A stretch of DNA of 64,000 nucleotides, taken from positions 310,001 to 374,000 of the forward strand of contig NZ_LDTZ01000017.1 in the NCBI RefSeq assembly GCF_001186365.1, in the 5' to 3' direction. The stretch comes from Gordonia jacobaea. GTDB lineage: Bacteria; Actinomycetota; Actinomycetes; Mycobacteriales; Mycobacteriaceae. Positions 26,471-34,860 of this stretch are shown in pieces. Position numbers and translations under genes: made by a program. The notes under the pieces are model-generated. The model made no database searches and was not told where the DNA came from. It saw nothing but the letters and a program-made list of their open reading frames with translations. Positions within the stretch are counted from its first letter, which is position 1. Each line of letters starts with the position of its first letter.

Positions 26471-27202
26471 GTGGTGAGCGGTTTGCTGCACCTGCTGATC
26501 GCGTACATCGTGCTGAGGCTGGCGTTCGGCGATGCGGGCAATGCAGACCAATCGGGGGCGCTCGGAATCTTTGCGTCGTCAACCGGCGGTCGAATTGCCT
26601 TGTGGCTCGCGGTGATCGCCTTCGTGGCGATGGCTCTGTGGCGTATCGCCGAAGTCATCATCGGTCCGCACCCGGCCAATCCGAAGGCCGACGACGGTGA
26701 CGGTTGGCTCGATCGGGCCAAGGCGGGTGCGCTCGCTGTCGTCTATTTCGCATTCGCCTGGACGGCAGCACAATTCGCGATGGGGCACGGGCAGTCGAGT
26801 GGCCAGCAGAACGCCGGCATGAGCGCGAAATTGATGGGCTCGGGCTTCGGGAAGTTCGTGCTCGTCGTAGCAGGCATCGTCATCATTGCTGTTGGGGCGT
26901 ACCACATCTACAAGGGCGTCACGAGGTCGTTCTTCGACGATCTGACCATCGACAGCAATCCTGTCGTGAATGCCACTGGCATCGTGGGTTATACGGCGAA
27001 AGGCCTTGTCCTTGTCGGAGCGGGAGTTCTGGTGATCGTTGCGGCGATCACGGCCGACCCGTCGAAAGCCACCGGCGTCGATGGTGCGGTGAAAACCGTT
27101 GCGGGATGGCCTGCCGGGCAGTTCTTCCTCGTGCTGGCGGCGATAGGCCTTGCGGCGTATGGCATCTACTGCTTCGTCATGGCGCGGTACGCGCGCATGT
27201 AA
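26471..27202 (+). CDS. DUF1206 membrane protein with missing canonical start
   Basis: The protein has three repeats of a two-helix unit, the DUF1206 pattern (GLLHLLIAYIVLRLAF, VYFAFAWTAAQFAMG, GYTAKGLVLVGAGVLV). The GTG at 26471 is the first canonical start, giving 243 residues. The typical family N-terminus (a DS-x-W-F-E-x-L-A-R stretch) is readable in frame upstream, to an ATC codon at 26384, with a TGA at 26372 just before. The natural start may be that ATC (ancestral ATG lost), or the sequence contains an error. DUF1206 has no known function. A strong hairpin follows the stop. Confidence 0.75.
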   Translation: MVSGLLHLLIAYIVLRLAFGDAGNADQSGALGIFASSTGGRIALWLAVIAFVAMALWRIAEVIIGPHPANPKADDGDGWLDRAKAGALAVVYFAFAWTAAQFAMGHGQSSGQQNAGMSAKLMGSGFGKFVLVVAGIVIIAVGAYHIYKGVTRSFFDDLTIDSNPVVNATGIVGYTAKGLVLVGAGVLVIVAAITADPSKATGVDGAVKTVAGWPAGQFFLVLAAIGLAAYGIYCFVMARYARM

Positions 27203-27208
27203 TGCCCA

Positions 27209-27239
27209 AGCCCCGACCTCCTCAGGGGAGGCCGGGGCT
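27209..27239 (+). terminator. Bidirectional hairpin terminator
   Basis: AGCCCCGACCTCC and GGAGGCCGGGGCT form a 12-pair stem with one mismatch and a five-base loop, placed between the converging ends of the DUF1206 gene and the secreted-protein gene. The T-tract is weak, as is common in high-GC actinobacteria. Position and stability make a terminator for both strands likely. Confidence 0.75.
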
Positions 27240-27253
27240 GGGCGTCGGCGGTG

Positions 27254-27907
27254 CTATCGCGGAGTGTTGGCGCGAATGCTGTTGATGATCTTGAGGAGTT
27301 CGCCGCGCTTGGACGGCGGACCGTCGAACTGGGCGAAGGCGACGCCGTGCTCGCCGTCTGCGGTGCGGAACACGTGGGCGACTGCGACGCGGACCTTGCG
27401 GACGCCATTGAGGGTGCCGGATTGCTCTGCGTACCAGGTGGTTTCGTCGACAGCTCGCCACGCTTCACGATCGACACGTAGCTGCGAGGTGGCGCGCTTG
27501 ACGTCGGTTGTGGTGCACCGGGACTCCGCACACTTCTGGTAGGCCACCAAGCCTCCGGCCGCGGTCGTCTTCGTGGTGTCCTCCTCGAAACACGTTGCTT
27601 CGCCGTTGGCCGAGACAACTGACGATCCTGCGCCGCACGACCAGTCGCCGGGAATGCCGAACGTGTACTCGATGCCTGCGAAGTCGTTGGAGATGACGTA
27701 CGGACGATCCGACGGGCTGAAGTTGCTGCCCTTGACCGGCCCCGCATCGCCGTCGACGCCGCGCATCGGCGCTGACGGGTAACGCCCACCGGTATCGGCG
27801 TGGGCGGTCGCCGCGACCCCGGCGGTGGCGAGGAGTGCCGCGATACCTGCGAGCAGGGCAAGAATGGTGCGTCGGATGGCTGTTGTGTGGAGCGGTGTGG
27901 TCTTCAC
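27254..27907 (-). CDS. Secreted protein of unknown function
   Basis: A 217-residue protein with a clear Sec signal: basic start (KTTPLHTTAIRR), hydrophobic stretch (TILALLAGIAALLATAGVA) and AHA-D cleavage near residue 38. The mature domain (about 180 residues) has four Cys in CGAG, TCFEED, YQKCAESRCTTT, which could form two disulfides, and a mixed alpha/beta look. The GTG at 27907 is chosen because the signal starts there; the longer frame upstream has no signal sense. No family was recognised. It could be a cell-wall or substrate-sensing protein. It stands alone between the terminator hairpin and a divergent HAD hydrolase gene. Confidence 0.75.
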   Translation of the reverse strand: MKTTPLHTTAIRRTILALLAGIAALLATAGVAATAHADTGGRYPSAPMRGVDGDAGPVKGSNFSPSDRPYVISNDFAGIEYTFGIPGDWSCGAGSSVVSANGEATCFEEDTTKTTAAGGLVAYQKCAESRCTTTDVKRATSQLRVDREAWRAVDETTWYAEQSGTLNGVRKVRVAVAHVFRTADGEHGVAFAQFDGPPSKRGELLKIINSIRANTPR

Positions 27908-28031
27908 GTCGGGGGTCCTCTCGGGTGGCTTCTCGTAAGCAAGTACCGATTGGATGCGGCCGGACACGGAGAATGTTCCGGCCGGGTTTGCGACACCTGA
28001 CTGGGACACCGAACTGCCACAATGGACCACG

Positions 28032-28868
28032 ATGTCCACCACGATTCCGCCCGTGCCCGCTGACCTGCGCCTCGTCGTCACCGACCTCGACGGCACTCTG
28101 CTCGACGACGCCAAGCACATCCCCGACGACCTCTGGCCGCTGCTCGACGAGCTGACCAGCCGCGACATCGTGTTCAGTCCCGCGAGCGGACGCCAGGCAG
28201 CGACCCTGCTGCACCAGTTCGGTGAGGCAGTGCCCGGGCTCGTCGTGATCGCCGAGAACGGTGCGGTGGTGGCGCGGCAGAACGAGATCCTGCGGACACA
28301 ACCGCTTGCCGCGAGCAGCGCCGCCGCGGTCCTCGCCCGCGCACGGTCGCTGCAGTCCGACGGCGCCGACATCGGTGTCGTGCTGTGCAGCCCGGAGGTC
28401 GCCTACGTCGAGCGGTCCGATGAGCGGTTCCTCGAACAGATCCGCCCCTACTACTACGCGAACAGAATCGTCGACGACCTCGCCGCCATCGACGCGGAAC
28501 TGGTCAAGGTGGCGGTCTACGACTTCGACGGAATCGAGGACACCACCGCCCCGGCGATCTCAGGACTGCCGATCGACGCCGAAGCCGTTGTGTCCGGGCA
28601 ACATTGGCTCGATGTGATGACGCGCGGCGTCGACAAGTCGCAAGCCGTTCGAGCGGTGCAGCGTCGGCTCGGAATCAGTCCGGCGCAGACGATGGTCTTC
28701 GGTGACTACCTCAACGACCTCGGGATGCTCGGCACCGCCGACTGGTCGTACGCGGTCGCCAATGCGCACCGAAGTATCCTCGACGCCGCGCGGTACGTCG
28801 CGCCGTCGAACACCGACAACGGGGTGGTGCGGACGATCCGCGCCGCACTCGACGCGGCCGGCTCCTGA
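28032..28868 (+). CDS. HAD-family (Cof-type) phosphatase
   Basis: The 278-residue protein has the HAD phosphotransfer motifs in order: DLDGTLLDD near residue 17 (nucleophile and general acid Asp), SGR after the cap-type helix (SPASGRQAATLL), a Lys with the KSQAVRAV helix, and the Mg-binding GDYLND motif. The C2 cap between SGR and the end is typical of Cof/YidA proteins. These dephosphorylate sugar phosphates or flavin mononucleotide; specificity is not visible. The ATG at 28032 is preferred; the extension upstream overlaps the divergent gene's promoter region. Confidence 0.88.
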   Translation: MSTTIPPVPADLRLVVTDLDGTLLDDAKHIPDDLWPLLDELTSRDIVFSPASGRQAATLLHQFGEAVPGLVVIAENGAVVARQNEILRTQPLAASSAAAVLARARSLQSDGADIGVVLCSPEVAYVERSDERFLEQIRPYYYANRIVDDLAAIDAELVKVAVYDFDGIEDTTAPAISGLPIDAEAVVSGQHWLDVMTRGVDKSQAVRAVQRRLGISPAQTMVFGDYLNDLGMLGTADWSYAVANAHRSILDAARYVAPSNTDNGVVRTIRAALDAAGS

Positions 28869-28959
28869 CCGCCCGGAAAACTCAGTCGCCCAGAACACTC
28901 AGGGGAACCGCGTAGTCCTACGCATCCGCCGCGCCTGCCGTCGCTGACACCGTTGACGC

Positions 28960-29259
28960 ATGTCGTCCCCCAACGAAGTTCCCCAGACCGCAACCACCGC
29001 AGCCTTCTTTCTCCAAGCAGCCATCGCCTTCGCTGTCAGCCTCGCCACCGCGTGTGTCGGCATCCTCTACCTCCCGATCGACCCCTGGCAGCGCGGATTC
29101 CTCGCCATCACGCTGTTGTTCCTCACCTCCAGCACCTTCACGCTCGCCAAGGTCGTCCGTGACCGCCAAGAACTCACAACGGTCCGTGCCCGCATCGACG
29201 AAGCCCGCGTCGACAAGCTCATCGCCGAACACGACCCCTTCAACCGGGTCGCCGGATAA
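28960..29259 (+). CDS. YiaA/YiaB-type two-helix membrane protein
   Basis: A 99-residue protein with two transmembrane segments (AAFFLQAAIAFAVSLATACVG and GFLAITLLFLTSSTFTLAK) joined by LPIDPWQRG, the pattern of the YiaAB domain, followed by a charged soluble tail (RDRQELTTVRARIDEARVDK). Enterobacterial homologues are inner-membrane proteins of unknown role. It is a single gene 91 bases after the HAD phosphatase, with an unremarkable promoter region. Confidence 0.8.
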   Translation: MSSPNEVPQTATTAAFFLQAAIAFAVSLATACVGILYLPIDPWQRGFLAITLLFLTSSTFTLAKVVRDRQELTTVRARIDEARVDKLIAEHDPFNRVAG

Positions 29260-29338
29260 TCCGCACTCCACCCGTCAACAATCCCCCCGACCGCCCCGGC
29301 GTCACTCGACTCCGGGGCGGTCTCATGCGTGCCGCCTG

Positions 29339-29367
29339 CAATTCGACTGTCAGCAACTCGACTGTCA
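29339..29367 (+). repeat. Short direct repeat upstream of the DUF6611 gene
   Basis: The motif TCGACTGTCAGCA occurs twice in tandem, starting near 29342 and 29357, with the shorter CGTCAAAG repeated further downstream. It lies in the 204-base gap between the YiaA-like and DUF6611 genes. Direct repeats of this kind may bind a regulator or reflect slippage; nothing else supports a function. Confidence 0.3.
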
Positions 29368-29463
29368 GCATCCCGTCAAGGCTGTTCGACGCCGCGTCAA
29401 AGTCTCGTCAAAGACCAGTCAAGACACTTCCCGACGTCGAGCGCGCGGCGTAGCACTATCGGA

Positions 29464-30072
29464 ATGACGACGATGAGTTCACACGGCTCCGAGGGATTGG
29501 GTACGGAGCGATTGGGTTCGGGGCGATTGGGTACGGAAACAACGGGTTCCGCGATCATCGACCGGCTCGCCGAGGGGCCTGCGGTGTGGGGATCGTTCAG
29601 TGCAGGCGCGGGCCGTTACGGAGTGTGCCGCTACCGCCTGGTTGTCTTCCCACCCGGTATCAGCTCGATGCAGCGTCGACGTCTGCGACTGTGGCGCGGG
29701 TGGCCGGTCTGGGGCCTGGTCGCGTGGTTGGCCGTGGCCGTCGGTCTCAGTTCCATCGGCGCGTCGGGTACGACGGTTCTCGCGACGGCCACCGCCGTGC
29801 TCGTCGTTTCGGGTGTGGCCGCGCGGCGGACCGCGGGAACTCTGCCGGGTGCCGTACGCACCGTCGACCTCACCACCATTCCGGGATACGACCTCCCCGC
29901 AGGGATGCCGACTCCCAAGTCGATCGCCGACACCCTCGCCGAATTGCGGTCCGCTGACCGTCGATTGGAGCGAGGCGTGATCGATCCTGTTGAGCACGAG
30001 CTCATCTGGCAGCACGTCTACGACTCCATTCCGCAGCGGCGCCGTCGACTCCCGCGAATGGCACGCCGATGA
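29464..30072 (+). CDS. DUF6611 family protein
   Basis: The 202-residue protein has the DUF6611 signature YGVCRYRLVVFPPG near residue 50, followed by a Trp-rich membrane-proximal region (RLRLWRGWPVWGLVAWLAVAVG) with two predicted membrane segments, and a soluble C-terminal domain ending LPRMARR. The first 30 residues are low complexity (GLGTERLGSGRLGTETTG), encoded by a near-tandem 15-base repeat at about 29494-29550. ATG at 29464; an in-frame ATG at 29473 would remove three residues. The next gene lies immediately downstream. No function is known for the family. Confidence 0.75.
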   Translation: MTTMSSHGSEGLGTERLGSGRLGTETTGSAIIDRLAEGPAVWGSFSAGAGRYGVCRYRLVVFPPGISSMQRRRLRLWRGWPVWGLVAWLAVAVGLSSIGASGTTVLATATAVLVVSGVAARRTAGTLPGAVRTVDLTTIPGYDLPAGMPTPKSIADTLAELRSADRRLERGVIDPVEHELIWQHVYDSIPQRRRRLPRMARR

Positions 30073-30131
30073 CCCGGGCGATCCGAAACTCATCCCACAT
30101 CACGCTGTACCGCAGACCAGGAGGAGATCTC

Positions 30132-30659
30132 ATGACCATCGCGATGGAACGTGCCGCGCGGGTCTCGCGTCACCATGTCGCCGTCCGCACGTTCGGGCCG
30201 ATCAATCCCGATATCGCCGCGGCGTTGGGCGACATGGGAGTGCGCGTCGACGCCGAGCCGTCGCCCGAAGCACGGATCGGACTGATCCTCGTCGACGGAG
30301 GTTCGATCAAGAGATCGACATCGCGCTTCGGACTGGACACGCTGGCACGCCCGACGCGAGCGCTGCGCAACGTCGTTGTCTCCTCGCTGACCGACCTCGT
30401 GCTCGACACCGACGTCGACCGCGTCCTGGTCGTCTGCACCCCGGGAATCGAGCCGACGGAACCGGTCATCTTCAAGCACTGGTTCGGCCAGGTGTGTGCC
30501 GACAGCTGGTATCACCTGACGATGAACGGCGGACTCCCTGCGCCGTCGATCACGTCGAAGTTGTTCTCGAACAGGGCATCATGCGACTACATCGCCAATG
30601 CGGTGACGTCGTGGTGTGGCCACGCCGAGCATCGTGCGGAGCCACGGCCGTGGCAGTGA
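30132..30659 (+). CDS. Unknown protein downstream of DUF6611
   Basis: The 175-residue protein is not recognised. ATG at 30132 has a perfect AGGAGGAG five bases upstream, so it is preferred over the ATG at 30069 that overlaps the preceding stop. It is soluble, with alternating hydrophobic strands in the middle (IGLILVDGG, VVVSSLTDLVLDTDVDRVLVVCTPG) that look alpha/beta, and a Cys/His-containing end (CGHAEHRAEP). It may be a small NTP-binding-type or lipid-binding protein, but no motif is clear. The close spacing suggests an operon with the DUF6611 gene. Confidence 0.6.
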   Translation: MTIAMERAARVSRHHVAVRTFGPINPDIAAALGDMGVRVDAEPSPEARIGLILVDGGSIKRSTSRFGLDTLARPTRALRNVVVSSLTDLVLDTDVDRVLVVCTPGIEPTEPVIFKHWFGQVCADSWYHLTMNGGLPAPSITSKLFSNRASCDYIANAVTSWCGHAEHRAEPRPWQ

Positions 30660-30858
30660 CAACGTGGTTGCGCAGTCGGTGGTCGATGAGCTCGACTGCC
30701 CGCGATCGGGCTCGGCTGGCAGCGGGTCTGCTGGGAGTGCTCGCACCCGCCGCGGACCCCACGAGCCGGGTCGGCACCCCTCATAAGCACAGTTCTTGAT
30801 GGGAGAGTAAACCTGAGATCAGGGAGGGGAGTACGCCGATCCGAAAGGCAGTTCACCG

Positions 30859-31899
30859 ATGAAGGCCGTACAGATGGTCAAAGCCGGAGCCGAACCCGAG
30901 CTCCGCGACGTTCCGAAGCCCACGCCGGGTCCGGGGCAGGTGCTCGTCAAGGTCACCGCGGCGGGCGCGTGCCACTCCGACGACTTCGTGTTGAACGCGC
31001 CGGAAGGCGCATTCCCGTATCCGCTCCCGATGACGCTCGGCCACGAGGGCGTCGGCGTGATCGCCGAACTGGGACAGGGCGTTTCGACGGTCAGCGAGGG
31101 CACGGCGGTCGCCATCTACGGCCCGTGGGGATGCGGAGTCTGCCACTTCTGTTCGCAGGGCCTCGAGAACTACTGCTCGCGGGCCGCCGACCTGCAGATC
31201 ACGCCGCCCGGACTCGGACACGACGGCGCGATGGCCGAGTACGTCGTCGTCGACGACCCGCGGCACCTCGTCCCCATCGGTGACCTCGATCCCGCCACCA
31301 CGGTTCCGCTCACCGACGCCGGCCTCACGCCCTATCACGCGATCAAGGCGTCGTTGAGCAAGCTTCTCGGCGGCACAACCGCCGTCGTGATCGGCTCAGG
31401 CGGCCTGGGGCACGTCGCCATCCAGATGTTGCGGCATCTCACCCCGGCGCGGGTCATCGCGCTCGACGTCACGCAGGAGAAGCTCGATTTCGCCAAGCAG
31501 GTCGGTGCGCACGAGGCAGTACTCAGCGACGCCGACGCCGTCGAGAACGTCCGCAAGATCACCGGGAAGGACGGAGCGACAGCCGTTTTCGACTTCGTCG
31601 GATATCAGCCGACGATCAACACGGCGATGGGTGTCGTCGGCACGATGGGTGACGTCACGATCGTGGGACTCGGCGACGGAAAAGCAGCCGCGAGTGTTGG
31701 CTTCTGGTCACAGCCCTACGAGGTGTCGGTCCGCACGCCCTACTGGGGCGCCCGTGCGGAGCTGATCGAGGTCCTCGACCTCGCGCGCGACGGCGTCCTC
31801 GACGTCGCGGTGGAGCGGTTCAGCCTCGACGACGGCGTGGCGGCGTACCGCAAGCTCGCTGCCAACGACCTGCGCGGACGAGCGGTCGTCGTTCCGTAA
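30859..31899 (+). CDS. NAD-dependent secondary alcohol dehydrogenase, ADH-A-like
   Basis: The 346-residue zinc dehydrogenase resembles the Rhodococcus ADH-A enzyme that interconverts secondary alcohols and ketones with NAD. Visible features are the catalytic zinc residues in GACHSDDFV and LGHEGVGV, the structural-zinc cysteines in CGVCHFCSQGLENYC, GLTPYHAI, and a Rossmann motif GSGGLGHVA. C-terminal TPYWGARAEL matches the same group. The start at 30859 is MKAVQMVKAG. It stands alone, converging on the mutarotase gene 10 bases downstream. Similarity to ADH-A is from memory of that family and not from a search. Confidence 0.86.
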   Translation: MKAVQMVKAGAEPELRDVPKPTPGPGQVLVKVTAAGACHSDDFVLNAPEGAFPYPLPMTLGHEGVGVIAELGQGVSTVSEGTAVAIYGPWGCGVCHFCSQGLENYCSRAADLQITPPGLGHDGAMAEYVVVDDPRHLVPIGDLDPATTVPLTDAGLTPYHAIKASLSKLLGGTTAVVIGSGGLGHVAIQMLRHLTPARVIALDVTQEKLDFAKQVGAHEAVLSDADAVENVRKITGKDGATAVFDFVGYQPTINTAMGVVGTMGDVTIVGLGDGKAAASVGFWSQPYEVSVRTPYWGARAELIEVLDLARDGVLDVAVERFSLDDGVAAYRKLAANDLRGRAVVVP

Positions 31900-31909
31900 A
31901 GCCTAAGCC

Positions 31910-32767
31910 TCACTCCAGAGCGATCGTCTGCCACATCTCGACGGTCGCGCCTGCAGCGACGGTGAGGAGATCCGGACCGGCGTTCGCCGTCTCGACGCAC
32001 ACGAACTCGCGCCAGTGCGGCCCGACGTCGGCCATCCCGGAGGCGACGTCGGGCCCCGGGTTCCACACGACGGCGGTGCGCGCGCTATCGCCGGTCACGC
32101 GGATGGTCCGGCCAAGACCCGGGTCGACCAGCCGGTAGGTTCCACCCGCATCGGGGTAGAGCCGGTCGCTGCGCGGCACGTCGTCAGGGAGGCGCCAGTC
32201 GCCCTCCTGGGTCTTGACCTTCAGGTCGTCGAACTTGTCCTCGTACGACTTACCCGAGAGTCCCTCCACGTGGACGTCGGTGGCATCCGAGACACGCAGG
32301 TAGTTGTGCAGCGCCTCGGTGAGCACCGCGGGCTCGTCGGCGAGGTTCGTGGTGCGCACACCGATCTCCAGCGTCGTGCCCACGCGCACGATCAGCTCCA
32401 GGCGCAGCGTGAGCTGCTCGAGTCCCTGCGGTGCCAACCGCACCTGCGTCACGTCGTCAGCAAGAACCTCGGTGTCGACGACCTGCCACGTCGCGGTGCG
32501 CGCGTAACCGTGCGAGGGCACGTCACCGGTCTGGTTCTCCTTCCCGAAATACGGCCAGCACACGGGAATGCCACCACGGATGGGAGTCGGCGGCCTCGCG
32601 GCCAGCGGCGATACCCACAGCACGTCGTCGGCTCCGGTCGGACGGTAGGAGAGCACCTGCCCACCGAAGATCGAGATCGCCGCGGTGGCGTGCGGCGTCG
32701 TCACGAGCCACGCGTCGAATCCGAATGCTGTCCCGAGCACGACTCCCTGACTTTCCGATGCAGTCAC
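31910..32767 (-). CDS. D-hexose-6-phosphate mutarotase/aldose epimerase-like (YeaD)
   Basis: A 285-residue beta-sandwich protein of the aldose-1-epimerase superfamily, closest by pattern to YeaD-type hexose-6-phosphate mutarotases. Notable are RGGIPVCWPYFG with Arg/His near the sugar site, SHGYARTATWQV containing the catalytic-type His, and EFVCVETANA with the catalytic Glu near the end. It interconverts alpha and beta anomers of sugar phosphates. The start is GTG at 32767 (MTASESQGVVLG). It is divergent from the YceI gene with about 60 bases between. Confidence 0.85.
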   Translation of the reverse strand: MTASESQGVVLGTAFGFDAWLVTTPHATAAISIFGGQVLSYRPTGADDVLWVSPLAARPPTPIRGGIPVCWPYFGKENQTGDVPSHGYARTATWQVVDTEVLADDVTQVRLAPQGLEQLTLRLELIVRVGTTLEIGVRTTNLADEPAVLTEALHNYLRVSDATDVHVEGLSGKSYEDKFDDLKVKTQEGDWRLPDDVPRSDRLYPDAGGTYRLVDPGLGRTIRVTGDSARTAVVWNPGPDVASGMADVGPHWREFVCVETANAGPDLLTVAAGATVEMWQTIALE

Positions 32768-32827
32768 ATCGACAACCTTGGCACAGCAGAAGCGCCTAGG
32801 GTGGTCGTCGACACTCGAGGAGGCGCA

Positions 32828-33379
32828 ATGGCGCAGGAGTCATGGCAATTCGGCCCGGCCAACGGGACGCTGATCCTTCACACCGGTGTGACCGGTCCGG
32901 CATCGCGAACAGGTCACCGATTGACCATCGAGATGCAGCAGTGGTCGGCGTCAGTCGGTCTCAGCGACGGCGTGCCGTCCGACGTGTCCGCCTCGATCGA
33001 CGTCGACTCGCTGACCGTCGTCTCCGGTGAGGGCGGGGTCACGCCGCTGACCGGGCCGGAGAAGTCTCTCGCCAGAAGTAATGCGCTCAAGTCGCTCAAC
33101 GCGTCGAAGTCGCCGACGATCACCTACGACGCCGCGTCGATCACGACCATCGAGGCGGGCTATCGCATAGACGGGACGCTCTCGATCAACGGCAAGCAAC
33201 GTCAGCATCCGCTCGACGTCGAGGTTGCCGACGCGGACGGGAAGCGCACCGCCACAATCGAAACCACAGTTTCCCACCGCGACTTCGGGCTGAAGCCGTA
33301 CTCGATGATGATGGGGGCGCTCAAGGTCGACGACGAGGTGCGCGTGACCATCAACGTCGAGCTACCGGCAGATCACTGA
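32828..33379 (+). CDS. YceI-family protein
   Basis: The 183-residue protein matches the YceI lipocalin-like family: long beta strands with GHRLTIEMQQWSASVG, SIDVDSLTVVSGEGG, GTLSINGKQRQHPLDVEV and ETTVSHRDFGLKPYSMMMGALKV. These proteins bind isoprenoid or amide-linked lipids in an elongated barrel. No signal peptide is seen, so it is probably cytosolic. The ATG at 32828 follows GAGGAGG; a much longer frame upstream overlaps the divergent mutarotase and is rejected. Function in this organism is unknown. Confidence 0.85.
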   Translation: MAQESWQFGPANGTLILHTGVTGPASRTGHRLTIEMQQWSASVGLSDGVPSDVSASIDVDSLTVVSGEGGVTPLTGPEKSLARSNALKSLNASKSPTITYDAASITTIEAGYRIDGTLSINGKQRQHPLDVEVADADGKRTATIETTVSHRDFGLKPYSMMMGALKVDDEVRVTINVELPADH

Positions 33380-33386
33380 GAGTTAT

Positions 33387-34742
33387 TCAGCGCGACCACA
33401 GTTCGGCGACCTGCACGTCGCGCCCGAGAATGTTCGACGCCGCTCTGCGTCCCGACTCGAGCGCAGCGGTGACCGTTGCCGGGTCGTCGGTCCACGTGGC
33501 CTCGCCCGCCAGATGCACGACGCCCCCGCCCAGCGGTGTCGCCAGCACGTCGTGGTCGGCTGTCGTCGAGCCGACGGTCATGTATGCGTAGGAACCATGC
33601 GCGAAAGGGTCATCCTGCCAACGGGTTACGTCGATGCGAGTCGGCTCGGGGACAGCGTCGCCGTAGATTTCGCGCAGCGATTCGAGGACCGATGCCGCGA
33701 TGTCCTCGTCGCTCCACTCGCGAACCGCGCGAGCGCAGGGGCCGGCGGCGAAGGTGAGCAGCGTCGGCTCGCCGTGAAGTGCGGAGAGGTCGTACCAGGA
33801 GTGCCACCACTTGGCGGCCGGTCCCTGTCGGCGAATCGCATACACCCCGTCATCCCAGAACTTCGATTCGAACCGCAGGAACACCTTCTCGAACGCATTC
33901 ATCTCCAGCCGATCCAACGCTCCCGCAACAGGTTCCGATAGTGGCGGATCAAAGGTCAGCGTGCCGGACTTGAGAACACCGACGGGTACCGTCACGACGA
34001 CGCGTGCGGCCGACGTCTCCTTGCACGCGGCATCGATCACGGTGACACCGTTCTCGTCCCAATGGATCTGAGCGACAGAACGATTGAGTGTCACCGAGAG
34101 CCCGTCTGCCAGGTGGGTGGCCAGCTGGTCGTAGCCGTCGGGAAACACGACTTCGTCGCCATCCGTCTCGTCGTCGTCGAGTCCGTGGGCATCGAGCTCG
34201 TCGATCCACACGCCGTACTGTTCTTCGGTGCGGTGACGCGCGAACTCTCGAACACGTTGTGCTCGTGCGTCATCCCAACCGAGAGCGGTGAGCGTCGTTT
34301 CCGTCGCCTCGCCGTACGACACCCCGGCGCCGATCGTTGCGACGAACTTCGACAGTGCGTCGTCGAAGGCATGCACGTCGGCAGCGAAGGCGGCAACGGC
34401 GTCGTCGTCGAGTCGTCTGCCGTCAGGGTCGTAGTAGGCGATCGGCCGACTGTCGGGTTGGTAACTGCCAACCGTGAATTCGACGGTGCGCATGCCGAAG
34501 GCCTCGGTGACGGCGTGCAGCGGGGCGTCGTTGATTCCGTGAATCCACGAGGCGCCACGATCGGTCACCGTGCCACCCGATCGGTCGCTGTGCACGCGTC
34601 CGCCGATCCGGTCACGCGCTTCGAGAACAGTGACCCGCCGACCGGCGCGGGTGAGTAGTCGGGCTGCGGTCAAGCCCGCGATCCCCGCCCCGACGACGAC
34701 GGTGTCGTAGTCGAGTGGCGATCCGGCCCGTGAGGTCTCCAT
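33387..34742 (-). CDS. Flavin-containing amine oxidase
   Basis: The 451-residue protein has a GAGIAG dinucleotide motif near residue 17, LEARDRIGGRV in the FAD-binding domain and the GGxV-TDRGASWIHG segment typical of amine oxidases. The C-terminal FAD-binding end (HLAGEATWTDDPATVTAALESGRRAA) is also standard. Such enzymes oxidise polyamines, monoamines or hydrocarbon-chain substrates using O2. No signal peptide or membrane anchor is seen. Substrate is unknown. The YceI gene converges on it eight bases away, and the gene is divergent from the fadD operon with a palindromic operator between. Confidence 0.85.
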   Translation of the reverse strand: METSRAGSPLDYDTVVVGAGIAGLTAARLLTRAGRRVTVLEARDRIGGRVHSDRSGGTVTDRGASWIHGINDAPLHAVTEAFGMRTVEFTVGSYQPDSRPIAYYDPDGRRLDDDAVAAFAADVHAFDDALSKFVATIGAGVSYGEATETTLTALGWDDARAQRVREFARHRTEEQYGVWIDELDAHGLDDDETDGDEVVFPDGYDQLATHLADGLSVTLNRSVAQIHWDENGVTVIDAACKETSAARVVVTVPVGVLKSGTLTFDPPLSEPVAGALDRLEMNAFEKVFLRFESKFWDDGVYAIRRQGPAAKWWHSWYDLSALHGEPTLLTFAAGPCARAVREWSDEDIAASVLESLREIYGDAVPEPTRIDVTRWQDDPFAHGSYAYMTVGSTTADHDVLATPLGGGVVHLAGEATWTDDPATVTAALESGRRAASNILGRDVQVAELWSR

Positions 34743-34806
34743 GAGATCGGTCTACACCGCGACGCGAGGTGGGGCCACCGCAGCGTCGACCGAGTTATTG
34801 ACATCC

Positions 34807-34843
34807 CGCCAACGAGCCTCGATGATTGTTGGCGCGACGCCAA
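34807..34843 (+). promoter_or_regulatory. Operator with three CGCCAA half-sites at the fad operon promoter
   Basis: CGCCAAC at 34807-34813, GTTGGCG at 34828-34834 and CGCCAA at 34838-34843 make two interlocked inverted repeats: 7-base arms with a 14-base spacer, and TTGGCG-CGA-CGCCAA with 6-base arms and a 3-base centre. They sit 17 bases upstream of fadD and in the gap to the amine oxidase gene. The fourth gene of this operon encodes a TetR regulator, the most likely protein to bind. Binding is inferred, not shown. Confidence 0.6.
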
Positions 34844-34860
34844 ATAGAGTGAGGACGACG

